Assembly: GCA_003136675.1 (NCBI GenBank)
Contig: PLFE01000169.1
Location: 11,346-43,853, forward strand
Direction of reading: 5' to 3'
Origin: Bryobacterales bacterium
Lineage (GTDB): Bacteria; Acidobacteriota; Terriglobia; Bryobacterales; Bryobacteraceae
Length of the DNA stretch: 32,508 nt
Below the pieces are notes generated by a model. The model ran no database searches. It saw nothing but the letters and a program-made list of their open reading frames with translations, and was not told where the DNA came from. Of this stretch, positions 15,979-23,891 are shown in pieces (the first letter of the stretch is position 1; each line of letters starts with the position of its first letter). Both the position numbers and the translations under genes were made by a program.

Positions 15979-16043
15979 AATCAGGCGAAATCCTGATTTC
16001 GCAGGGGTAAGACGCCGTAATCAAACGTCAGACTTTCCTGACG
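15979..16043. other. Cluster of perfect hairpins with mutually exclusive pairing
   Basis: AATCAGG-CGAAAT-CCTGATT (15979-15998) overlaps an alternative stem GCGAAAT-CCTG-ATTTCGC (15985-16002); both cannot form at once. A third hairpin CGTCAG-ACTTTC-CTGACG lies at 16026-16043. They sit between two left-facing terminators, in a region without a gene. This could be a regulatory RNA with two states or a cluster of protein-binding palindromes. It does not match any riboswitch consensus that I know. Confidence 0.5.
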
Positions 16044-16073
16044 GTACTAGGGTGCACAGCCCGCCGACAAACG

Positions 16074-16102
16074 AAAAAGCCCCCGTTTGGCGAGGGCTTT
16101 CG
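16074..16102 (-). terminator. Second left-facing intrinsic terminator
   Basis: On the minus strand AAAGCCC / GGGCTTT flanks an 11-nt core and continues into TTTTT (16078-16074). On the plus strand the stem is followed by CGTGC, with no T-run. With the terminator at 15888-15921 it brackets about 150 nt of structured sequence. Confidence 0.6.
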
Positions 16103-16134
16103 TGCAATCTGAAGCAGAGAGGAGGTGTTGCTGT

Positions 16135-16422
16135 ATGACACTTCGCTTGAAGATTGTGTGGCTACGCTACACGGTCGAGATCGTCTTCCGCCTAAAAAGG
16201 AAGGTAATCTTGGGATTGGGATGCTACCAACATCCCAATCCCTTCACGCATCATAGCGCGGATTACATCACTCCAAAGTTCTTCAGATTCCTCGGGAGAA
16301 ACGAGTTCACCGTAGCACCCGAACGCGGCCGTCGATCCCGCCGGCCCCCAAAGCCTTGTGCGACGCGTGGCGCCGCGGGCTGCGTGCGGCACTGGGCGTC
16401 GGAGATTTGGCGGGGCGGATGA
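16135..16422 (+). CDS. Possible small ORF with strong ribosome-binding site
   Basis: The ATG at 16135 is preceded by AGGAGGT with 8 nt spacing, the best ribosome-binding site in this region. The first 24 codons encode a basic, hydrophobic peptide (MTLRLKIVWLRYTVEIVFRL, then KRK), plausible for a membrane-active or leader peptide. The frame then runs through a 12-bp perfect hairpin (16212-16242) and into arginine- and proline-rich sequence that does not look coding; the 95-codon length is probably not real. It may be a degraded gene, a leader peptide, or a type I toxin-like peptide. No family is recognised. Confidence 0.3.
   Translation: MTLRLKIVWLRYTVEIVFRLKRKVILGLGCYQHPNPFTHHSADYITPKFFRFLGRNEFTVAPERGRRSRRPPKPCATRGAAGCVRHWASEIWRGG
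16212..16242. other. Perfect 12-bp hairpin
   Basis: GGGATTGGGATG (16212-16223), a 7-nt loop CTACCAA and CATCCCAATCCC (16231-16242). It is the second longest perfect stem in the window. Only TT follows on the plus strand and AA on the minus, so it is not a standard intrinsic terminator. It lies inside the small ORF that starts at 16135. Confidence 0.7.
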
Positions 16423-16753
16423 GGCGGGGTTGGTGGGCGTGTCGCTCGGGAACGGCGATGGCACGTTCCGGACTCCGGTGACGTATACCATTGACGCGGC
16501 TGCGACGGCACTCACGATCGGCGACTTTAACGGCGACGGAATCCCCGATCTGGCTGTGGCGGACGGGCTGGCCAACGATGTCTCCATTCTTCTGGGAACC
16601 GGGAACGGTGCCTTTGCGCTCGAGCCGATCAGTTTCGGCGTAGGCGGAGTTCCGGTGTCCATCGCGTCGGGGGATCTGAATGGCGACGGCAAGCTGGATT
16701 TGGTGGTGGGGCAGGGATCGGGCGTGGACGTGTTGATCAACATGCCGAAGTAG
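16389..16753 (+). pseudogene. Frameshifted 3' remnant of an FG-GAP/VCBS repeat protein
   Basis: From about 16429 to the stop at 16751-16753 the frame encodes two FG-GAP repeats: VSLGNGDGTFRTPVTY, LTIGDFNGDGIPDLAVAD, ILLGTGNGAFALEP and IASGDLNGDGKLDLVVGQ. The Asp-rich calcium loops (DFNGDGIPD, DLNGDGKLD) are intact. Upstream, ALGVGDLAG (16389-16415) is in a different frame and would be the start of the repeat that continues as ADEAGLVGV, so a frameshift lies near 16415. Nothing further upstream resembles the several repeats and signal peptide expected of such an exported protein. It is best read as a decayed tail. Confidence 0.7.
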
Positions 16754-16796
16754 GGGGCAGTTCTACGCGGAACTGGCGGCTGTTCAATAACTGAAG

Positions 16797-17678
16797 CTAT
16801 GGCTTCGCCAGGCGGATACTCCCGTTCGATGTCTCCAGATCCAGCATCGGTCCCCCTCCATGAATCGTCCCTTCCAGATGAGTCTTGGAAACCGTCCCCG
16901 ATTGATCCACCTGGAAATCCGAAGTGATGCTCGAATTCGACGTGGAGGCCCGCACGCGCACCGCGCTCGATTCCGGCATCGAGACCTCGATTGAGGAATT
17001 GCTCGTCTCAGCGTGAATGTCGCTCTTGGGCGGCGCTTCGAAGGCAATATTGATCGACCCGTTGGAACTCGTCGCCTCCACCGGACCCGTCAGGTGATCC
17101 GCCTGAATGTGCCCGTTGCTGGTGGTCAAAACCGCGCGGCCCGTCAGTTCATTCAACTCGATCGCTCCATTGTTTGTGGTCGCGTCCACATTCCCCTTGA
17201 TCCGCGAAAGGTGAATTCCTCCATTCGAGGTGTGTACGCGCACGCCGCCCTCCAGATCTTCGACCTTGATCTGCCCGTTCGAGCTGGTAATCCGGTCCAG
17301 CACAAAGTTCAGCGGCACCCGGATCACAAAGCGCGCGCCCATGTTGCCGCCGTGATGTTCGGAAGGCCGGATCACCCGCACCTCCACGCCATCGGGAGTG
17401 GCATGGGAATCAATCTTGATCTGGTCGCGCAGGGCTGCGGAATTCGCATACTTGGCCCCGGAGACATCCACCTTGTTCTGATCCCAGGAACGGATCTCTA
17501 CGGCCCCGTTGAACGTCTCCACTTCCAGCCGTCCGCCCGGCTTCACGTCGTAGCTGTAGTGAAACGGAGATTCGACGCGCGTGCCGCCGCCCTCACCGAA
17601 ATCAAAATCCATGTCGTCGCAGGCGACCGTTGCGCACGAACCCGCGAGCACGCAGAAAAATAAGATGTTTCGTGTCAT
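16797..17678 (-). CDS. DUF4097 family exported beta-strand repeat protein
   Basis: 293 residues with a signal peptide (MTRNILFFCVLAGSCATVAC region). From about residue 50 on, it repeats strand units of about 18-20 residues with TSNG-type turns: TFNGAVEIRS, SSNGQIKV, TSNGGIHL, TNNGAIEL, TSNGHIQA, SSNGSINI, TSNSSIEV and TSNGSIRL. This ladder is the mark of the DUF4097/DUF4098 right-handed beta-helix group, annotated as adhesin-like but of unproved function. GAGG lies about 8 bases before the ATG. It is divergent from the cytochrome-oxidase accessory operon and converges with the FG-GAP remnant. Confidence 0.88.
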   Translation of the reverse strand: MTRNILFFCVLAGSCATVACDDMDFDFGEGGGTRVESPFHYSYDVKPGGRLEVETFNGAVEIRSWDQNKVDVSGAKYANSAALRDQIKIDSHATPDGVEVRVIRPSEHHGGNMGARFVIRVPLNFVLDRITSSNGQIKVEDLEGGVRVHTSNGGIHLSRIKGNVDATTNNGAIELNELTGRAVLTTSNGHIQADHLTGPVEATSSNGSINIAFEAPPKSDIHAETSNSSIEVSMPESSAVRVRASTSNSSITSDFQVDQSGTVSKTHLEGTIHGGGPMLDLETSNGSIRLAKP

Positions 17679-17761
17679 GTTGCTTACCTCAAATCAATAC
17701 TCTTACGGGTAATCATACGCTTCAGCATGAACCGGCGTTCGCACAAATGCAAAAATAAGGG

Positions 17762-18481
17762 TTGCGAAATCGGATCATGACGGCGGCCAGCCTTCTCGGG
17801 GCGGTCGGCCTGCTCTCCACGGCCGCGGTCGATCCGAATGCCACCGGCGAAATCCGGGGCTCCGTCAGGTTCCACGGCCCCAGGCCCGCGATGAAAGTGA
17901 TCGACTTCTCTTCCAATCCGCAGTGCGAGCGCGAGCATCACAAAAAGCAGGTGCGCGAAGAGACCGTGATCGTCAATCCGAATGGTACGCTCCGCAATAC
18001 CTTGGTCTGGCTCAAAGCCGGCGTGCCCCAGCGCCACTGGGAAACGCCCTTTTCAACCGTCACCCTCACCCAGGCCGGCTGCGTTTACCAACCCCACGTC
18101 CTGGCCCTGATGACCAATCAAGACCTTGAAATTCGCAACGAAGATCCTGTCAATCACAATGTCCACATGGAATCCACCGTCAATCTTGGCTCCAGCGAAA
18201 TCGAGTTCCCGCGCGGCGAATCCCTTCACAAACGGTATCTGCGGCAGGAGGTCTGGTTCCCCGTCGGTTGCAGCGTGCATCCCTGGATGCATGCTTATGT
18301 CGCCGTGATCGCGCATCCCTTTTTCGCGGTTACGGGTCCCGATGGCTCGTTCGACCTGAAGGGCGTTCCACCGGGCGAGTACACTGTGGAAGCTGTCCAT
18401 GAAAAGTACGGGCGCAAAGAACAGCATGTCACCGTGCAGCCGCACCAGGTGAAAAGCATGGAGTTTGCTTATGGCGGCTGA
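17762..18481 (+). CDS. Exported cupredoxin-like protein with carboxypeptidase-regulatory C-terminus
   Basis: 239 residues, exported. Residues 80-180 look like a cupredoxin: NEDPVNHNVHM supplies His132 or His135, and VGCSVHPWMHAYV gives Cys170, His173 and Met176, the C-x2-H-x2-M spacing of a type 1 copper site. Residues 186-239 (TGPDGSFDLKGVPPGEYTVE) are a carboxypeptidase-regulatory-like domain. It leads the ctaB-sco-DUF420 operon, so it may carry copper or electrons for the terminal oxidase; this is an inference. The start is TTG at 17762, which gives the signal peptide its basic N-terminus (MRNR); ATG at 17777 is the alternative. A stop codon lies two codons upstream. Confidence 0.82.
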   Translation: MRNRIMTAASLLGAVGLLSTAAVDPNATGEIRGSVRFHGPRPAMKVIDFSSNPQCEREHHKKQVREETVIVNPNGTLRNTLVWLKAGVPQRHWETPFSTVTLTQAGCVYQPHVLALMTNQDLEIRNEDPVNHNVHMESTVNLGSSEIEFPRGESLHKRYLRQEVWFPVGCSVHPWMHAYVAVIAHPFFAVTGPDGSFDLKGVPPGEYTVEAVHEKYGRKEQHVTVQPHQVKSMEFAYGG

Positions 18482-19385
18482 CACCGCAATTGCGCTGAAA
18501 CCCACGCCCATGATGGACTTCGTGGCCCTCACCAAGCCCCGCATCACCTGGCTCATTCTCATGAGCACGGGCATTGGATTCTTTTTCGGCCTCGAAGACC
18601 GCACTGGAACCGGTGCGTGGAACTGGGCGGAACTCCTCATCTTCGTCTATACCGTGATCGGTACGGCTCTCATCGCCTCCGGCACCGCCGCCCTCAATCA
18701 GTGGTTCGAACGCGAGGCCGACGGTAAAATGCGGCGCACGGAAGGCCGGCCGCTCCCCGCGAAAAAACTCACCCCGCGCGCCGCTCTCCTGTTCGGGATC
18801 GGTCTTGCCGCCATCGGTTTCGCGGGGCTCGCGCTCTTCGTGAACCTGCTCAGCGGCTTGCTCGGCTTATTCACCCTGTCGGCGTACCTGTTCGTCTATA
18901 CGCCTCTCAAGCAGCGCACTTCGCTCTCCACGGTTGTCGGGGCGCTGCCCGGAGCGGTGCCGCCACTGATCGGCTTCGCCGCCGCCAGCGGACATCTCAA
19001 CCTGCAGGCCTGGTCGCTGTTCGCCATCCTGTTCCTCTGGCAGTTTCCGCACTTCCTGGCCATCGCCTGGATGTACCGTGAAGATTACGCCAGGGCCGGC
19101 ATCCTCATGCTTCCCGTCGTCGAGCCCGATGGCGAATCCACTTCTCGCCAGATTGTGGCCTACGCCTCGACTTTGATTCCAATCAGTCTGCTTCCCACGC
19201 TGCTCGGCATGACGGGTCGCGTCTATCTTGTAGGAGCGCTTCTGCTGGGCGGATGGTTTCTTTCCGCGGGCGTTCGCGTTGCCTTCAACCGCACCCTGGT
19301 GAACGCGCGTAAAGTCCTGCTGGTCTCCGTAATTTATCTTCCGTTGATGTACGGGCTGATGATTCTGGACCACGCGCGCCTGTGA
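18471..19385 (+). CDS. ctaB: Protoheme IX farnesyltransferase (heme O synthase)
   Basis: An inner-membrane UbiA-type prenyltransferase that adds farnesyl to heme b to make heme O for cytochrome oxidases. Visible motifs are TKPRITWLILMS at the N-terminus, the first Asp-rich loop ALNQWFEREADGKMRRTEGR, and YTPLKQRTSLSTVVGALPGA with the second conserved loop and REDYARAGILMLPVV. About nine membrane segments fit the family. ATG at 18471 lies inside the upstream gene (11-bp overlap); a TTG two codons earlier is less likely. The stop overlaps the sco GTG by 4 bp. Confidence 0.96.
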   Translation: MAADTAIALKPTPMMDFVALTKPRITWLILMSTGIGFFFGLEDRTGTGAWNWAELLIFVYTVIGTALIASGTAALNQWFEREADGKMRRTEGRPLPAKKLTPRAALLFGIGLAAIGFAGLALFVNLLSGLLGLFTLSAYLFVYTPLKQRTSLSTVVGALPGAVPPLIGFAAASGHLNLQAWSLFAILFLWQFPHFLAIAWMYREDYARAGILMLPVVEPDGESTSRQIVAYASTLIPISLLPTLLGMTGRVYLVGALLLGGWFLSAGVRVAFNRTLVNARKVLLVSVIYLPLMYGLMILDHARL

Positions 19386-19930
19386 CCGCGCGTTTCGCCC
19401 TCATGGCCTGTCTCCTGCTCGCCGGCTGTTCCCGGGAAACGCCCCTGCCTGTCCTCGGCCAGGTTCCCGGCTTCACCCTCACGGCGCAAACCGGACAGGC
19501 CTTCAACGGTTCCTCTCTGCTTGGCCGCGTCTGGATCGCCGACTTCATCTATACCCACTGTCCCGGTCCGTGTCCCCTGATGACGCAGCGCCTCAAGCAC
19601 GTCCAGCAGGCCACTCCGGCTTCCGTCCGCCTGGTTTCCTTCACGGTGGACCCGGCGCGTGACACCCCGCCCGTACTCACCGCCTATGCCGCCCGCTTCG
19701 GCGCACAGCCCGATCGATGGACCTTCCTCACCGGCGACCCGGCGACCCTCAACATGCTCGATCGCGACGCCTTCAAACTCGGCTCGCTGGACGCCACCTT
19801 CGACCACAGCACTCGTTTCGTCCTCATAGACCAACAGGGCCGGATTCGCGCGTACTATAGTCTCGCCCTCGAAAACATGGTCGACCGCATCGGCCACGAC
19901 GCGCATCAATTAGAAAAGGAGACAACTTGA
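19382..19930 (+). CDS. Sco1/SenC family copper chaperone lipoprotein
   Basis: 182 residues. A lipobox LLAGC with the lipidated Cys16 marks it as a lipoprotein anchored at the membrane. The copper-binding residues are Cys60 and Cys64 (THCPGPCPLM) and His142 (FDHSTRFVLID), all in place in a thioredoxin fold. It would deliver or reduce copper for the Cu-A site of cytochrome c oxidase subunit II. The GTG start overlaps the ctaB stop (GTGA), and its own stop overlaps the next start, so translation is coupled across the operon. Confidence 0.94.
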   Translation: MTARFALMACLLLAGCSRETPLPVLGQVPGFTLTAQTGQAFNGSSLLGRVWIADFIYTHCPGPCPLMTQRLKHVQQATPASVRLVSFTVDPARDTPPVLTAYAARFGAQPDRWTFLTGDPATLNMLDRDAFKLGSLDATFDHSTRFVLIDQQGRIRAYYSLALENMVDRIGHDAHQLEKETT

Positions 19931-20382
19931 TTACCGTTCGGGATTTACCGCTTGTGAATGCGACCCTCAATGGCCTCGCCGGCATTCTATTGATCTGGGG
20001 CTATATCCTGATTCGCCGGCGCAAGATCGCTGCGCACCGCCGGGTGATGATCTCCGCGTTCATCACATCCATGGTTTTCCTTGCCTGTTATCTCACTTAT
20101 CACTACAAGGTTCACGGCTCGATTCACTACCCCAATCCCGGACCCATCCGCTACGTCTACTACACCATCCTGATCACCCACACTATGCTGGCCGTCACAG
20201 TTCCCGTGCTCGCCATCATCACCCTGAATCGCGCCCTGAAAGCCCGCTTCGACAAGCACCGCAAAATTGCCCGCTGGACATTCCCCATCTGGCTCTACGT
20301 CAGCGTCACCGGAGTCATCGTTTACCTGATGCTCTATCAGTTCGCGAATCCGATCATTCCCGGCGCGATGATACTCCGCTAA
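19927..20382 (+). CDS. DUF420 family membrane protein
   Basis: 151 residues with about four membrane helices. LPLVNATLNGLAGILLIWGY, KIAAHRRVMISAF, YLTYHYKVHG and HKKIARWTFPIWLYVSVTGV-type segments, with conserved His residues, are typical of DUF420, found with cytochrome oxidase genes and related to the CtaM assembly factor of Gram-positive bacteria. It starts with TTG at 19927, chosen because AAAGGAGA lies just upstream and it overlaps the sco stop by 4 bp (TTGA). It is the last gene of the operon. The oxidase structural genes are not in this window. Confidence 0.88.
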   Translation: MITVRDLPLVNATLNGLAGILLIWGYILIRRRKIAAHRRVMISAFITSMVFLACYLTYHYKVHGSIHYPNPGPIRYVYYTILITHTMLAVTVPVLAIITLNRALKARFDKHRKIARWTFPIWLYVSVTGVIVYLMLYQFANPIIPGAMILR

Positions 20383-20670
20383 GTTTCGGGGCCGCCCCAG
20401 GGGATCACCGATTGCCGTTGGGAAATAGGAGAACTACTCGCGGTAGCGGAATAGCGACCGAAAGGGCTCCGATTCAACCAAACTCCAGGCCGGTCCGTCT
20501 GTCTCTCGCCACATAATATACTTGTAAGCGAACAGCATAATTGACTCGTAGTGGCGCGCGCAGTTGATTTCTATCCCGAAATTCGTCTGGAAAGCGCTGC
20601 CATGCGGTCACACTAAGGGGAAGCCAACCTCCCGTTTCTTTCTCTCCCCCAATCGTTTACCCTAAGCCTT
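20383..20670. other. Intergenic region upstream of the first TonB receptor
   Basis: 288 bp with no ORF. A short hairpin GGGG-CCG-CCCC follows the DUF420 stop. TTGACT occurs near 20543 but no good -10 is spaced from it, and ATAATATACTT near 20515 has no -35. TACCCT at 20658-20663, seven bases before the receptor ATG, is the best candidate start signal. Confidence 0.3.
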
Positions 20671-23600
20671 ATGTATCTGAAGGAGCGAAGCCTCTCTCCG
20701 CTTGTGCGCGCAATGCTGACAAGCGTCACGCTAATGCCGCTTTTCCTGCAGGCTCAGGATTTCCGGGGCAGCCTGGTGGGCGCAGTGAATGACTCCAGTT
20801 CGGCCGTGGTTTCCGGCGCCGCCATCGAGCTGCGCGCCGTCGAATCTACCGTAGAGCGGCGCGCGTCCAGCGACGCCCGCGGCCAGTTCCGCTTCGATGA
20901 CCTTCAGCCTGGGACTTACTCCATCACCGTCAACTTGAAAGGCTTTGCCGAGGCGCGCGCCCAGGTCAAGATCGAAGTCAGTACCTCTCGTGAGATCGCC
21001 GTCACCATGTATCCGGCATCGGTGACCCAAGCCTTGACGGTCGCCGGTCAGGCTTCCTCCATCGCTACCCAGCCCATGAACACCACCAGCGCCGTACACG
21101 GGGGCACTGTCACTTCGCAGGATTTGGAATCCATTCCGCTGGCCATGCGTAGCTTCGCCAACATTGCCTACCTCATCCCCGGAACGGAACCAGTCGAGCC
21201 ATCCGACCCTACCAAAGCCAGAATCACCGCAATGTCCGTCGGCGGCAGCTCCGGGTTGAATAACGTCCTTTCCGTCGATGGGGGGGACAATTCCGACGAC
21301 TACATCGGCGGCTTCTTACAGAACTTCTCGCCCGATGCCATTCAGGAGTTCGCCGTGCGCACGTCCCAGGAGGACGCGGATACCGGCCGCACCGTTGGCG
21401 GGTCCGTCGTGATCACCACCAAGCGCGGCAGCGACGTGTTCCATGGAGATCTCGCGTTCTATGAGCGCGCCGCCGCTCTCGACGCTCGCTATCCCATCGA
21501 GAATCCCGCGCCGCTGCCCAAGCAGCCGTTCTCCCGGCAGAATTATATCGGCACCCTGGGCGGTCCGCTCATCAGGGACAAGGTGTGGTTTTTCGCCTCC
21601 TTCGAAGCGGTGCACGAAGATGCCAGCATCGCCTACAGTCCGGCCAGCCTGACGCAGTTCAATGCACTGGCGTCCCTCGCGCAGCAAGGTCTCATCCCCG
21701 GAGTTACTTCCATCCCTGTACCGGATAACGTCGCCGTTCCTTTCCGCGACTATCTGGGAACCATGCGCCTCGATTGGGCCCAATCGCCGCGCTCCAACTG
21801 GTTCGGGCGCGCGGCGGAAGATAACTACACCACCGACAATGCCTTCGTGCAGCAGGCCACGCTCGCCTCCACCGGCGCCACCTGGCACAACAACTACCTG
21901 AATGGAGTCATCGGCAACTCGTTCATCTTCAGTCCCACCTGGGTTGGTTCATTCACGCTCGACGCCAGTTATCTGCATCTCACCGAAGCCCGCAATTCCT
22001 ACCTGGGTTTCGCCCTCGCGTTCCCATTCAGTTCCACTTTCCAAACGATCTCCGGTTTTGAAACCTTCGGCGATAACCAGTTCGTGACGCCCATCACCGC
22101 ATTCCCCGTTCTGCGCAATCAGGAGAAATATCAGGCGCGCTACGTGGTCACGCATTCCTCCGGAAACCATGCGCCCAGTTTCGGAATCGATTTCATTCAT
22201 GAGCCTGTGCTCAGCGGCGCGCTTCCGGGCACGGCGGAAAACCTGACCGTGTTCGCGCAAGATCCTATTGACTACCTGAACAATCCCCAGCAGTTCTCGG
22301 CAGACCTCACTTGCACCCCCACCGCCGCCGTGCAGGTGACCGCGGGCACAACCTGCACAACCACGCCCGCCGGGAATGGCAGCTTCTCTCAAAATGTCCA
22401 GCGGCTCGGTTTCTACGCGCAGGATTCCTGGCGCGCCACCCCGCACCTGACCATCAACTATGGGCTGCGCTACGACACAACTTTCGGATTGTTCACCGCT
22501 TCCGGGCGCTCGCAACTCGATAACCCGGCTCTATTAACGCTCGAAGCCTTGCAAATCAATCTGTTCGCCCATCCCGGCGCGCCGCATGACTATCACAAGC
22601 AGATTGCTCCCCGTCTCGGTCTCGCCTATGCGTTTGGAAAATCCCGCAGCACCGTGCTTCGCGCCGGCGCCGGCCTCTACTACAACGACTTAGCGCAGAA
22701 TGGCTGGGTGACTGCTTTCCAGGCAGTCAACCAGGCGCCGGGCGCGTGTGTTTCTCCCGGCGACGCCGGCTGCCTTCCGGGCGCGTCCAACGGTGGCATG
22801 GGCTCACTGATCGATCCCGCGTACAAGACGCCGTATGCATTGCACGCCAGCGCCGGCGTGGAGCACGCGTTCAACGCCAAATGGATGATGAGCGCGGACT
22901 GGACTCACGAAGAAGGCGTTCACGGCTACCGACGCTATCTCTATCAAGCCGGCTACACGTTAAACTCTCCGCTTTTTTCAAGCGACGTGGCCACCCAGCA
23001 GGCCAACGTTCCGGACATCAACGTATTCCGCACCGATAACCGCTCGCGTTATGACGGCATGTCCGTCCACTTACAAGGCAATGTTTCGCGCCGCCTGAAT
23101 GTCATCGCCAATTACACGCTCTCGAGCGCGGAGACCTGGGGATGCGTGCTCGGCGAACTCTTCGATTACGTCAACGGAGTGTGCGATCCCCTGAACGCGT
23201 TCGCGAAGGGCGACTACGGCCCTTCAGGAGAAGATGTTTTGCATCGCTTTGTACTTGCGGCGACGGTACATGCCCCAGCCGGATTTGAAGTCACGCTGCT
23301 CGGCCAGGCGGAAAGCGGCCGTCCCATCACGCTCACGACCCCGGTGGACGTGAACGGTTTCGGAGATACTCTCGACGATCGCGCCGTGGTCAATGGAGTG
23401 CAAACCTCACTCGATGAACTTCGCGGCACGCCTTACATCCAATTCGATATGCGCGTCAGCCGGCCTTTTACGAAGGAGCGGTGGCAAGCCACTCCATTCA
23501 TCGAGTTCTTCAATCTCTTCAACCGCAATAACCCGGGCGCGAACTACGTGACCAATGTCGCGGCCTTCCCAATGCCCGTCAACAACCTGGCGAACATCAC

Positions 23601-23757
23601 CGCATTCTGCCTCAATCCTTCCTGCACCCAGCAGCAACCGATCACCAGCCTGAATCAACTGCGCGTTCCCGCCGGTGCATTAGGTGATTTCTTCGGACCC
23701 GGAACCACGGTCGGGATTCCATTCGCCGCGCAAGTAGGCGTGCGCGTCAGCTTCTGA
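20671..23757 (+). CDS. Oar-like TonB-dependent receptor
   Basis: 1028 residues, outer membrane. A signal peptide (VRAMLTSVTLMPLFLQAQ region) is followed by a carboxypeptidase-regulatory-like domain at about 30-115 (GSLVGAVNDSSSAVVSGAAI ... GTYSITVNLKGF). A plug domain (about 140-250) includes VDGGDNSDDYIGG and GGSVVITTKRGSDVFHG. The rest is the beta-barrel, closing with AAQVGVRVSF, whose terminal Phe suits barrel assembly. Such receptors are expanded in Acidobacteria and import large substrates using TonB energy; the ligand is unknown. The barrel loops contain Cys-rich turns (CTPTAAVQVTAGTTCTTTP). No Shine-Dalgarno; TACCCT lies 7 nt before the ATG. Confidence 0.93.
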   Translation: MYLKERSLSPLVRAMLTSVTLMPLFLQAQDFRGSLVGAVNDSSSAVVSGAAIELRAVESTVERRASSDARGQFRFDDLQPGTYSITVNLKGFAEARAQVKIEVSTSREIAVTMYPASVTQALTVAGQASSIATQPMNTTSAVHGGTVTSQDLESIPLAMRSFANIAYLIPGTEPVEPSDPTKARITAMSVGGSSGLNNVLSVDGGDNSDDYIGGFLQNFSPDAIQEFAVRTSQEDADTGRTVGGSVVITTKRGSDVFHGDLAFYERAAALDARYPIENPAPLPKQPFSRQNYIGTLGGPLIRDKVWFFASFEAVHEDASIAYSPASLTQFNALASLAQQGLIPGVTSIPVPDNVAVPFRDYLGTMRLDWAQSPRSNWFGRAAEDNYTTDNAFVQQATLASTGATWHNNYLNGVIGNSFIFSPTWVGSFTLDASYLHLTEARNSYLGFALAFPFSSTFQTISGFETFGDNQFVTPITAFPVLRNQEKYQARYVVTHSSGNHAPSFGIDFIHEPVLSGALPGTAENLTVFAQDPIDYLNNPQQFSADLTCTPTAAVQVTAGTTCTTTPAGNGSFSQNVQRLGFYAQDSWRATPHLTINYGLRYDTTFGLFTASGRSQLDNPALLTLEALQINLFAHPGAPHDYHKQIAPRLGLAYAFGKSRSTVLRAGAGLYYNDLAQNGWVTAFQAVNQAPGACVSPGDAGCLPGASNGGMGSLIDPAYKTPYALHASAGVEHAFNAKWMMSADWTHEEGVHGYRRYLYQAGYTLNSPLFSSDVATQQANVPDINVFRTDNRSRYDGMSVHLQGNVSRRLNVIANYTLSSAETWGCVLGELFDYVNGVCDPLNAFAKGDYGPSGEDVLHRFVLAATVHAPAGFEVTLLGQAESGRPITLTTPVDVNGFGDTLDDRAVVNGVQTSLDELRGTPYIQFDMRVSRPFTKERWQATPFIEFFNLFNRNNPGANYVTNVAAFPMPVNNLANITAFCLNPSCTQQQPITSLNQLRVPAGALGDFFGPGTTVGIPFAAQVGVRVSF

Positions 23758-23774
23758 CCACAACTGGCCGAAAC

Positions 23775-23891
23775 ATGAGCCTAGACGGCCCGGGTCAATT
23801 TGCGGGACCCGTGTTGATCCTGTTTATCGGCGGCTATGTCTTCCGTCGGGTCTATCTTCCGCTCAACGAGTCAGTCACAATAGTCAAGTGA
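23775..23891 (+). CDS. Possible 38-residue membrane peptide
   Basis: A short frame between the TonB receptor and the DUF4126 gene. It encodes MSLDGPGQFAGPVLILFIGG and then a basic hydrophobic tail (YVFRRVYLPL), resembling a single membrane segment. Its TGA stop overlaps the next gene's GTG start (GTGA), the arrangement of coupled genes elsewhere in the window. There is no ribosome-binding site, and a CGGGTC/GACCCG hairpin lies inside it. It may be chance. Confidence 0.25.
   Translation: MSLDGPGQFAGPVLILFIGGYVFRRVYLPLNESVTIVK

Noticed and set aside
15979-16043. Riboswitch of the c-di-GMP, SAM, TPP or guanidine class
   Set aside because: None of the conserved core sequences of these classes could be found on either strand; only generic hairpins are present.
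16192-16743. 183-codon minus-strand frame opposite the FG-GAP remnant
   Set aside because: The opposite strand encodes recognisable FG-GAP repeats; the Pro/Ser/Thr-rich minus product is their shadow.
17729-17740. GAAC-N4-GTTC palindrome between the DUF4097 gene and the oxidase accessory operon, like a Gram-positive LexA box
   Set aside because: The central four bases do not fit the DinR consensus, neither neighbour is an SOS gene, and an 8-base dyad is expected by chance in this length.
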